A stretch of DNA of 64,000 nt. It comes from Bos javanicus (taxonomy: Eukaryota > Chordata > Mammalia > Artiodactyla > Bovidae). Numbering within the stretch: position 1 is the first letter of the stretch; the number at the start of each line of letters is the position of its first letter. Of this stretch, positions 55,310 through 64,000 are shown piece after piece. Location: the NCBI RefSeq assembly GCF_032452875.1, contig NC_083882.1, forward strand, positions 30,744,001 through 30,808,000. Direction: 5' to 3'. The notes under the pieces were generated by a model. It saw nothing but the letters and a program-made list of their open reading frames with translations. It was not told the origin of the DNA and searched no databases. The translations under genes were made by a program, and so were the position numbers.

Positions 55310-55520
55310 GGACTTGTTTGGTGGACCAGTGGCTGAGACTCCACACTCCCAAGGCAGGGGGCCCAGGTTTCATCCCCGGTCAGGGAACTAGATCCTACAT
55401 GCTGCAAAACTAAAGATCCCAAATGCCACAACTTAAAGTTGGCACGCCAGGACAAAAATCTCACATGCTGCAGCTAAGACCTGGCACAGCCGAAATAAAT
55501 TAAAAAAAATTTTTTTTTAA
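55310..55520 (+). mobile_element. CHR-type SINE
   Basis: GGACCAGTGGCTGAGACTCC, GTCAGGGAACTAGATCCTAC and repeats of 'acatgctgcaaaactaaaga', ending AAATAAATTAAAAAAAATTT. Confidence 0.87.
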
Positions 55521-55849
55521 GTCAGGCCCACTTCCACTGGGCTCTTGGCTGAGGTGTGGAGGGAAAGGAAGAGAGACAGAGATGGAGCCATACTGCTCCT
55601 TCCCCTGCTGGTGTCTCCTGGGCCCTGTGAGAACAGGCTGTGAGGAGCAAAGACCAGAGAAGGCAAGAGCAGCAGAAGGGGAAAAGCAAAGTGTTCTGCT
55701 TATGAACCCGACAACAGTGCTGGCTGCCCCTCCCTAATGAGGAGGCCTCTGCTAGTCTTAGAGTTCACGCTCCGTCTTTCAGAAGTCTAGGAAAGATTCT
55801 GAACCTGAAAAATAGGCTGACACAGAGAAGATGCTCAGAAAGCATTTGT

Positions 55850-56170
55850 GGAAGGATGGATGGCTAGATGGATGGATGAATGGATGGATGGATATGGGTG
55901 AATATATAGAAGAAACAAAAGTTAGATGGATCTGAGTTGGAAATGAATGGGTGGATGGATGGATAATATTAACGGATGTATGGATGATGGGTGAGTGGGG
56001 CGTAGGATGAAGGATTGATAGATGGATGGCAGAAGGATGGTGGATGGATGGATGAGTAGGTAAGTGGGGAACTGGATAAAGTAATTTTAAAAAAGGAAGG
56101 GAAGGGGAGGAAGGAAGATTTGTGGAAAGGAGAGAAGGAAGAGAAAGGAAGGAAGGAAATGGATGGTAAC
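55850..56170. repeat. Degenerate TGGA then GGAA simple repeats
   Basis: GATGGATGGATGAATGGATG-type repeats (55850-56060) grade into AAGGAAGGGAAGGGGAGGAA-type purine repeats (56085-56165). The open minus-strand frames here are artefacts of the repeat. Confidence 0.9.
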
Positions 56171-56234
56171 ACATGGACAGATAGTAGATAGGCAAATGTG
56201 CTGATAAACACTTAGCAACTATCTCTTCCAGAGC

Positions 56235-56370
56235 AAAAAAAGCGCTGGTTTATAGTGTTTGCCAGTTTCTTCTACCCTGGCCAATTTCAAGCCACCAACG
56301 TGAGACGGGCTGGGAAGACATGAATACGGTCAGCTCCCGACAGGGTCAGGCAATTGTGAGCCAGTCCAGA
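56235..56370 (+). repeat. Old dispersed repeat shared with 9055-9120
   Basis: GTTTGCCAGTTTCTTCTACC and CTGGCCAATTTCAAGCCACC resemble ATTTGCCAGTTTCC and CTGGCCAATTTCAGGCTACC at 9061-9116. Family unknown to me. Confidence 0.5.
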
Positions 56371-58374
56371 ACATCACAGGGGATTGATGGGTAACTGGGT
56401 ATATGAATTAATGTAGGAAGAGGGGGACAGAAAAAAAAAAAGGATAATGGAGAATTCAACTCTTAACTGTCCTGAGAGAGGAAAATGGGTTCAAGCGATT
56501 TCAAGGCAGTGGAAGATAAGGCTACCTTATCTCTTCCACAAGGCTTTCCCCCCTGACCCAGGCCCACAGATTGCTCCCTCTTCTGAACCCCTGAAACATC
56601 ACTGTCTGTCCTACTCAGGGGTATTTGTCTCAGACCACCCGATGGTGTTAATTACTCACTCATTCACACTGATATTTCTTCAGCATCCTACCACGTGCCA
56701 GGCTCTAAACAAGGGACTGACCACACCAGATGAATGAATCCCAGATCTCGTGGTGGGGGAGCTTCCAGTCCAGTGGGAAAACAAACCAGTGAGTCAATCA
56801 TTTGAATCTGGCATGACCGTGAATGAGAGAAATCCATGTAAGAGGCCTGAGCTGCCCAGGGGAGGGAAGAGTCCAGGCCATGCTGTGAGAGACGGTCCCT
56901 CCAACCAGGCTGAGCACAGAGGTGTCCTCTCTGACCAGACAGAGGCAGCATTTGACTTGACTCAGCATATATTTATTCAGTTGAATTCTCAGTCCGTGTT
57001 GGTTGCTCAGAGTTTTGGTCCACCCAGACGGGGCCCCAGCCCTTCCTCACTCCAGATGCATGATGGACTCTAGGTGGAGTGTCCTAGGAATCCCCAGAAT
57101 CCAAAAGTTGAAAAGGAAAAGCCAAAGAAACAATTGTGTCTCTAGGGATACCGTGACTCCATGCACACCAGCCCCAGGGCTGAGCTAAAGAGGAAGGATT
57201 TCTACTCTAACCCCTACCTTAACCTCTGGAGTACTGAGGTCTGGGGTGGCCACTGGGGACCATCCATGGCAACATGATTGCTCCCAGGGCTCCCCCAAAC
57301 CCTCACTGCCATTGCGTCCCCCAAAACGACATGTGGCACCATCTGCTAGGATCTAGCTGCTCTTGATCCCAAATCTGTTGCACAGGCGCCACAAAAGGGC
57401 ATTTCCTGATGCTCACAGAACCTACGTGTCACGTGCAAGCTGGCCAAAAGCCCCCAAAGGCTGTCACATCCATCACTGTGGCTTGGAGGTGAGGGGTCTC
57501 CTGGGAGCAGAAGAAACTTTGTTTTTAAAGGCTTTTAAAGAAAGGGGCCCATGGAAGCCCTCCATCACTCATCTCCCTCCTTATCCAGTTCTCCCTCTGG
57601 TCTGGCTTAAAGTCTTCTTGCTGCACCGTTTCTCCCTATACCAAGTGATGGTGGAATGTGAGTGGCTGCCAGCCCCAACTCCATCCCTTGGAAGGGTTAG
57701 GAGGTGAGAAGAGCTGGCAGGTGTGGCTTCCAAAGGAGTCCTGTGAAGCCAGGGAGAATCCTTCTTCTTCAAACTAAGTATGTCCAGCTAGCCAGCCCCC
57801 ACTGAGTCCCTTCTTCCCACGCACACTGGTCAGCCAACCCCAAGCCTCCTCCCAGCCTTCTTTCATGAGGCATCTCCAAGCTATTCCCCTCCTGGAAGCC
57901 TCCCTTGATTCAGCGGGTGGAGCAGCTTCACCCACCCACCTCTGCAGCCTGACGGCACCTGATTCCCTCCCCAGTCACCTTCAGATGAAAGAGGAAACCC
58001 CTTTAAAAAGAGAAAGCTCCTCCCGCCCCTTTGGGATCCCAAGGTTGGGAGGGAGCGGCCAGCGGGTCCATCCCTTGCCTCTGAGCAAACTGTATCTAAA
58101 AACGTCCTCTAAAAGATCTGCAAAGAAAAAGATGTCACGACCTCCCTCAGCCATTCAGTTTCAAGCTTTGGGACTATTTGCTGCAGGAACATCTTCTTTG
58201 AATCTATCTGAGCCTCATGCCCTGAGAAAGATAAGCTAAGGGGCAGTTGTGTCCAAGAGAGGAGGGCTCTGGTCCAGTCTCAGTGCCGGCACGGGTCTTT
58301 TGTGCCTGTATCTCTGTCTTTCTGTGCCTCTGGTTATAGACAGCAGCCAGAAGGCTGTGGTGGTTCAAAACTTT
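56371..58374. other. Unique upstream sequence
   Basis: No supported gene or clear repeat. A few open frames up to about 124 codons lack homology that I can recognise. Confidence 0.35.
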
Positions 58375-58568
58375 GTGTGTTAGCCATTCAGTTGTGTTCA
58401 ATTCTTTGTGACCTCATGAACTGTAGCCCTCCAGGCTCCTCTGTCCATGGAATTTTCCAGGCAAGAATATTGAAGTGGGTTGCCATTTCCTTCTCCAGGA
58501 GAACTTCCCGACCCAGGGATCAAACCCAAGTCTCCTGCATTGCAGAAAGATTCTTTACTGTCTGAGCC
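58375..58568 (-). mobile_element. Bov-tA SINE
   Basis: Antisense copy flanked by 9-bp duplications CAAAACTTT (58366-58374 and 58569-58577). Confidence 0.92.
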
Positions 58569-58577
58569 CAAAACTTT

Positions 58578-59452
58578 ATAGCAACAGTAGAATTTCTGAG
58601 GTCTTATTTACTCATTTCTGCAATTCTAGTCCTACAGAGTTTGTTGTGAAATTGGTGGGGTTTCAATTATATACTAAGAACTCTCTAATTTCTTTTTCTT
58701 GTGATGAGAACTCTTAAGATCTACTCTCTTAAAAACTTTCAAACATACATGACGGTATTATTACCTATTGTCACCATGCTGCACCTCATGTTCCTGGGAC
58801 CTATTTATTCTAAAACTAAAGGTTGAACCTTTTGGTGAATAAGAAAGAGAAGAAGAGGGAGATGGAGACAGAGGAAAAAGAAAAATAACTCTCTAGATCA
58901 GGAACTACTGTTTCTGCTATCAAATTTTCTTCTAGGAAGAACTTTAAAAACAGGTCTGATTTCTACCTGCCTAGAATATTTAAGGCACCTGCTGGGGAGG
59001 GTGATGAAGGGAAAGAAACAGACATGTGTAGCACCTCTCCCATGGGCCATGGTCCCAGCCCTGGGATACCGAGCGCTGAGACATGGCTCCCACCCTCAAG
59101 GACTCTTGGCCTGCCCAGTCCCTCAGATTCAGGCGAAAATCCTCTTGATCCTATTCCAAGGACTGCCCTTTACTCCTTCCTAGTCTTCTGCCCCCTTAAA
59201 AGTCACCGAGTCTTAAACGAAGCTATCAAATAGAGATCAGGGCCTCCCCAGGGAGAAGAAGTCTGGTACAGATCTGGTTGGGATAACCCTGACCTGGGAC
59301 CTAGCACCTAGCATCTGCCTCCTGGCAGGCCCAGGAGGGTTCTGCCGTCCTTGGCACCTTCCCAGCACTTGCCTTGAACTCTGGGGAAAATACCCACTGG
59401 ATCAAGCCAACTTCTCTCCACTGACACTCGTAAAGGAGGGCGGGATGTGCAG
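58578..59452. other. Unique upstream sequence
   Basis: AT-richer up to about 58980, with no recognisable gene. Confidence 0.35.
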
Positions 59453-60375
59453 TTTTCCGTGTCAACTTGCTTAAGCTATAATACCCAGTTATTGAGTCAG
59501 ACAACTAATCTAGGTGTTGCTGTGAAGATATTTTGTAGATGTGGTTACATTACAGTCAGTGGACTTTAAGTGAAGAAGATTATCTGCTTTAATGTGGTCA
59601 GGTCTCATCGAATCATTGGAAAGACCTTCACCGTAAAAACTGAGGTTTCTTGGAGAAGAAGAAATTCTGCCTTAAAACCTGCCATCAACTCCTGCCTGAG
59701 TTGCCAACCTGCCACTTACCATCCCCCACAATCGCATGAGCCAATTCCTTGAAATAAATCCCTTGATATAAAAATTGCTGTTGTTGCTCAGTCCCTAAGT
59801 TGTGTTTGACTCTTGGTGACCCCGCGGGCTGCAGCACACCAGGCTCCTTTGGCCTCCACTGTTCTAACCATCTGCGTTCCTATGCAATATTGTTCTTTAC
59901 GGTATGACTTTCACCACCAGACACATCCACAACTGAGCACCATTCCTGCTTTGGCCCAGCTGCTTCATTCCTTCTGGAGCTATTAGTAACCAACCTCAGC
60001 TCTTCCCCAGCAGCCTATTGGACACCCTCCAGCCTGGAGGTCTCATCTTCCAGCGCCATATCTTTTTGCCTTCTCATACTGTCCGTGGGGTTCTTCAGGC
60101 AAGAATATTGGAGTGGATTGCCATTTCCTTCTTCGCTGGCCCCCGTTTTGTCAGAATTCTTCACTATAGCCCGTCTGTCTTGGGTGGCCCTGAACAGCAC
60201 GGCTCACAGCTTCATTGAGTTACACAAGCCCCTTCACACCATGACAAGGCTGTGACCCATGAAGGGGTGATGTGAAGATAAAGATGTATAAATGAACCTC
60301 TATATAAATATAGAGAGATGTAGAGACAAACGTATCTCCTGTTGGGTCTGTTTCTCTGTGGAATCCTGACCGGTT
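59453..60375 (+). repeat. Old interspersed repeat split by a BovB fragment
   Basis: Part one (59453-59775) runs from GTGTCAACTTGCTTAAGC to GAGCCAATTCCTTGAAATAA. Part two (60259-60375) has TCTCCTGTTGGGTCTGTTTC and CTCTGTGGAATCCTGACC. The order matches one ancient mammalian element whose family I cannot name with certainty. Confidence 0.6.
59776..60258 (-). mobile_element. BovB (RTE) LINE 3' fragment
   Basis: Antisense BovB: TTGCCTTCTCATACTGTCCG, GAATATTGGAGTGGATTGCC, CGTCTGTCTTGGGTGGCCC and TTCATTGAGTTACACAAGCC. It is 5' truncated, with no usable reverse transcriptase frame. Confidence 0.85.
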
Positions 60376-62120
60376 CCTGTTGCAGCCTGGTGCTGGCCTC
60401 CCTGGAGTTTGACAGGCTCTCCACGAGGGAGATGCTTCCAGAAAGGCCCGTGGGAACTGGCTCTCTCTGGGCACCGTGGGAACTGGGGGGGGAGTAGCAG
60501 GAGCAGGGACTCTGGGCAGGAGAGCTCTGGAACTTTCTTCGAGTGTAAATTTGGGCAAATTATTTAATCTCTCAGAGCCAGTTTCCTTGCCTACAAAATG
60601 AGGCTGCCTGGCAGGACCGTGGAGGGATTAAGGAGGTCACAATTCTGAAAATGCCTTGACAGCACATAACTCCCCAGAACAGCTCAATCAATTTTTGCTC
60701 TAAAGGGAAATGAGCAGAGCTCTCCCTGGCTGCAGGAAGGATGGGGAAGGGGGTCCTGAAGAGGGGTTGACTGGACTTCACTCCCATGCTGGCGACTGGA
60801 CCAGGCAGGGCCTGACTCTCTGCGTCTGGCTCCTCCATGCCTCTCCTATGTACCTTCCAGCTCTGAAATTCCATGATTATAGGGTGGCATCCTAAAATAC
60901 AGAGAGGGCAGTGAAAATAATTAAAGACTTAGAAAATAGAACCTGAGAGGAAAGGGTTAAAGGCCCCTGGGATTATTTAGCCTGGAGAAGGAATGGCTTA
61001 ATGACACCCTTCCTAACCTCAGGAGGGTTATTTGGATGAAGGCTGGCCAGCTTCTCTCCACCTCTCTAGAGGCCCAAACAAGAGGGTCCAGGCTAACAGC
61101 CCATCTAGAGGGACTGAAGTCAGACTGCAGGGTGTCTGCCTTGCATGAGATACCCTTTGCTTTAGAGGACTTGGGGGGTGCAGGGCCGGGGGCCAGGGAA
61201 TGCAGGGTGGGATTGTCACAGACCTGCCGTGCGGTAGGAAATGGGTTGGATGACCTCCGTGCAGGAAGAAAGGAAAAAAACAACAACTCAAGAGCAGACA
61301 GAAGGGGTGTGGTGAGGCTGATTCAGCAGCGCTTCGCTGCCCTGACGGGGTCACTCAGCAGGAGCCCTGTGGAGCAAGAGGGATCCGTCACAGAGAGAAG
61401 GCTCTGCCTGGGTTTGCTCCTGAGACCTCTGAGGGCCCCTTCCTTCCCCATTCCTTCTACGAAGCTTGAACATGAACCTTCCCAGGTTTAGGCAATGCTG
61501 ACATCTCAGGAAGGCATGAAGGAAAACAAGAAGCACTTCTGTGATAAATAGCTTTCTCTCCAAGGCCCACGCAGAACCAACCAGTTCCCTCCCAGACCCC
61601 TGAACTTCTACCCCATCTTCACCGTCAGGATGACGATACTAGCGACTATTTTGTTGAAGGTGTACTCTCTGCCTGGCACATTACATAGGTTTCCCCCAAT
61701 TCCACAACTCTCTCTGGTACAAAGTACCAGGAAACAGAGGCCCAGAGAGGTGAAGCAACTTGCCCAAGGTCACACAGCGGAGCTGGAATGCAGCCCTGTG
61801 CCATCCATCCACGAGGTATAAACTCACCATTGAGATCGCATTATCCCCATCTCACTGATGAGGCAGTTAAGACCAAGAAGTTAAGCCCATTAATCAATAA
61901 AGCCATACATTCCAGCTGCAAAACCTGAACATTTCCTGCACCGAATGAAGATGCTAGAGAGCACCCCCATCCTGCAGCTCTCTCATTCCATGGGGGGGTG
62001 GATTTGGGGGTGTATAAACCCCTGAGAGGGCCCCATTAGGTGGCAGGCAAGGGTCACTCACCTGTCTATCAGAGAGATTGCAGGAAATAATATCAATAAA
62101 TAGCATCTTAATTACTTATT
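60376..62120. other. Unique upstream sequence with MIRs
   Basis: Sense MIR at 60540-60660 (TTTGGGCAAATTATTTAATC) and antisense MIR at 61640-61800 (AACTTGCCCAAGGTCACACA). The rest is unique, with chance open frames. Confidence 0.5.
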
Positions 62121-62330
62121 AAGCCTTCCCTAGTGGCTCAGATGATAAGGAATCTGCCTGCAATGCAGGAGACCAAGGGTTCGATTCCCGGGCTGTGAAG
62201 ATCCCCTGGAGCAGGGAATGGCTTACCCACTCCAGTATTCTTGCCTGGGGAACTCTATGGACAGAGGAGCCTGGCGGGGCTACAGTCCATGGAGTTGCAA
62301 AGAGTCGGACACGACTGAGCGACTAACACT
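62121..62330 (+). mobile_element. Bov-tA SINE
   Basis: Sense full-length copy from AAGCCTTCCCTAGTGGCTCA to GACACGACTGAGCGACTAAC, close to consensus. Confidence 0.94.
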
Positions 62331-62334
62331 TGAC

Positions 62335-62550
62335 CATGTAGCTGGAACCATGCTAAGCACTTAACATGGATTATCTGACTCAGCCCTCCCATAATCTTAT
62401 GAGGTGGGTGCTTTCATTCTCCCCATGTTACTGAGGAGGCGATTGAGACACAAAGAGACTAAGTAGCTTGCCCAAGGTTACAAGGTTAATAAGTAGCAGA
62501 ACTGGGTTTTGAACTGTACATTATCTGACTCCAGAGTCCTCCTTCTAATC
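62335..62550 (-). repeat. MIR, well preserved
   Basis: ACCATGCTAAGCACTTAACA, AGCTTGCCCAAGGTTACAAG and CAGAACTGGGTTTTGAACTG follow antisense MIR across most of its length. Confidence 0.75.
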
Positions 62551-64000
62551 CCTTAAACTGGACTGTTAAATTTGCTTCTTCTGAGCCAAGATTTTAGAGT
62601 CTTAACAGCTACCTTTGTGATGTCTCACAAAACTCCTTCCACGTCTTCTGTTTCTTCTTTCCAGCCTCCATTGCTGAGAAGTTCACCCACAGCCTGTCTC
62701 ACCATCCTGGCTCAGGGATGGGGGAGGCCCTTCCCCAGGAGGAGGCGCTGAAGTCAGAATCTGCTTTCCTGGGCTTGACAAGACCTAGCTCTTGTGTTTG
62801 GCCTCACCTGTGGGTCCAGCTGAGCCCAGAACCAGAGTCGGAACCTGAATCAGAATTGGAACTAGGACCGGAACTGGTACGGAAACCAGAGCATTCCCTG
62901 AAAGGCCAAGGGGGCAGAGAAGTCTCCCTGATCCCACAGAGGCAGAAGGCGTGGGTCACATGAAAGGAGGCAAGCCCAGCTCTGCCTGAATCATTGCCCA
63001 GCCTGAGGGCTCCAGGCGGGGAGGACCACTGAGGGGGAGCAGGGAGCACCCAGGTGCCCCCATTCAGCTCCATCCCACTCAAGTCCTGTGCTGCTCAGGG
63101 GAGGATGGCTCCAGCCACCCTGGAGCCTCCGTGGTTCAGGCAGAAGCAACACTGCCTTGGGAGAGGCATACGGGTCTGGCAGCTCTGGCGGGGGGGCCTC
63201 GGGCTCTCCAGCCCACATTTCCCGGCCCGACCCACCCCTCACACCTGAAGTCTAGCCAGACTGAACCTTCTGCAGCTCCCAGAAGGCCCTGCCAAGGTGC
63301 ACTCAACCTGCGGCTGTTTCACAAGCCTCTTCTTTGCCACTCCACCCACTTTGGGGCTTAGCTTAGTTGGCATTTCCTCCAAGAATCGCTTCCTGACACC
63401 CCCTCACCCCAAGCCAGGCCGTGTGACCCCTCCCTTCTTCTCCTCCCCCCCCTCCCATCCCACCCTCTCCCCCTACTCTCCTAGTTCCCCAGTGGCCACC
63501 CCATCACACCACCCTGAAACCTTCTGTTCCTCCGGCCACCAGGCTATCTCTATGGTCATCAGTGTCTCACTGGGTGCCCAGCTCACAGTGGGTGGCTTGA
63601 TAAATATCTGTTGAGTTCCTGGATGATTAAAACAGAACAGAAAAGGCAAAAGAGCAGACTCTAGGCATCTTGTGGGCCGTGCCCCCCAAAGCCCACAGTT
63701 TCTGCAACAGCGCCGGGCACTCAGCTGGTCTTGGCAAGAACAACTCAGGGTACCAGGGCTGAGATGCTGATGAGGCAGTGACCCAGTGGAAGCCGGGGTA
63801 GGGCAGGGCGGCTCCAGAAAGGAGATGAGCTGGGGTTTAGGGCTTGGGAACCTGGCTCAAATTTCCCTCAAATCTGAGAGTTTTCAGAGAAGCCAGGTAG
63901 AGGAGACGTGTCCGGGCAAAGGCAGCCCATCCGTCCGGTTGCAGAGCTGGCTCTCGGGCAGCAAAGCAGCAGGAGCAGCCAGCCTCCTCCCTGGGAGGCA
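62550..64000. other. Unique upstream sequence
   Basis: No gene is recognised. A short degenerate hexamer/12-mer run lies at 62828-62890 (see findings). The C-rich run near 63430-63480 is simple low-complexity sequence. Confidence 0.35.

Noticed and set aside
55779..56211. Minus-strand open frames rich in Ser/His/Pro
   Set aside because: Translations of the degenerate TGGA/GGAA simple repeat.
279..62330. tRNA-like B-box sequences (GGTTCGATCCCTGG) as tRNA genes
   Set aside because: All occur inside tRNA-derived SINEs and lack a foldable full cloverleaf.

Overview
This is vertebrate nuclear DNA, almost certainly from a ruminant and probably a bovid. The evidence is the dense set of ruminant SINEs (tRNA-Glu-derived Bov-tA and Bov-A2 copies with the usual 'gactgtagcccaccaggctcc' type body), at least two BovB (RTE) LINE fragments, CHR-type cetartiodactyl SINEs and ruminant L1 3' ends. 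These sit on older mammalian MIR and L1M remnants. No bacterial operon, CRISPR array, phage or plasmid feature is present, and most long ORFs are chance readings of GC-rich or repetitive DNA.

The window holds one recognisable protein-coding gene, TRIM29 (ATDC), complete and on the minus strand. I placed nine coding exons with consensus splice sites and consistent phases: 53253-52450, 43107-43012, 42579-42346, 39827-39629, 37052-36951, 34429-34346, 32229-32134, 29335-29259 and 26420-26358. They total 1755 nt (584 codons plus stop). The protein has a disordered Ser/basic N-terminus, two B-boxes without a RING, a coiled coil and a C-terminal tail ending GIGSNEAP. A TATA-like promoter lies just above exon 1 (53445-53452). 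An AATAAA signal at 25209-25204 fits a 3' UTR of about 1.2 kb.

Layout: 1-25 kb is the 3' intergenic flank, made of SINEs, L1 tails, MIRs and several AT-rich, non-repetitive blocks that look like conserved regulatory elements. A 43-44 bp minisatellite (24746-25050) lies just beyond the TRIM29 poly(A) site. 25.2-53.5 kb is TRIM29. 53.5-64 kb is the upstream flank with SINEs, a BovB fragment nested in an older repeat, and a degenerate TGGA/GGAA array.

The most striking feature is a roughly 1.28-kb, 26-bp-unit minisatellite (41046-42326, about 49 copies) in intron 3. It starts only about 19 nt inside the intron from the exon 3 splice donor. In the sense direction of TRIM29 it has no stop codon, so the exon 3 reading frame continues 487 codons into the intron. 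Retention of intron 3 would give a TRIM29 form with a long Pro/Ser/His-rich repetitive tail. I found no convincing new multi-gene system; this array is the best candidate for unusual biology.
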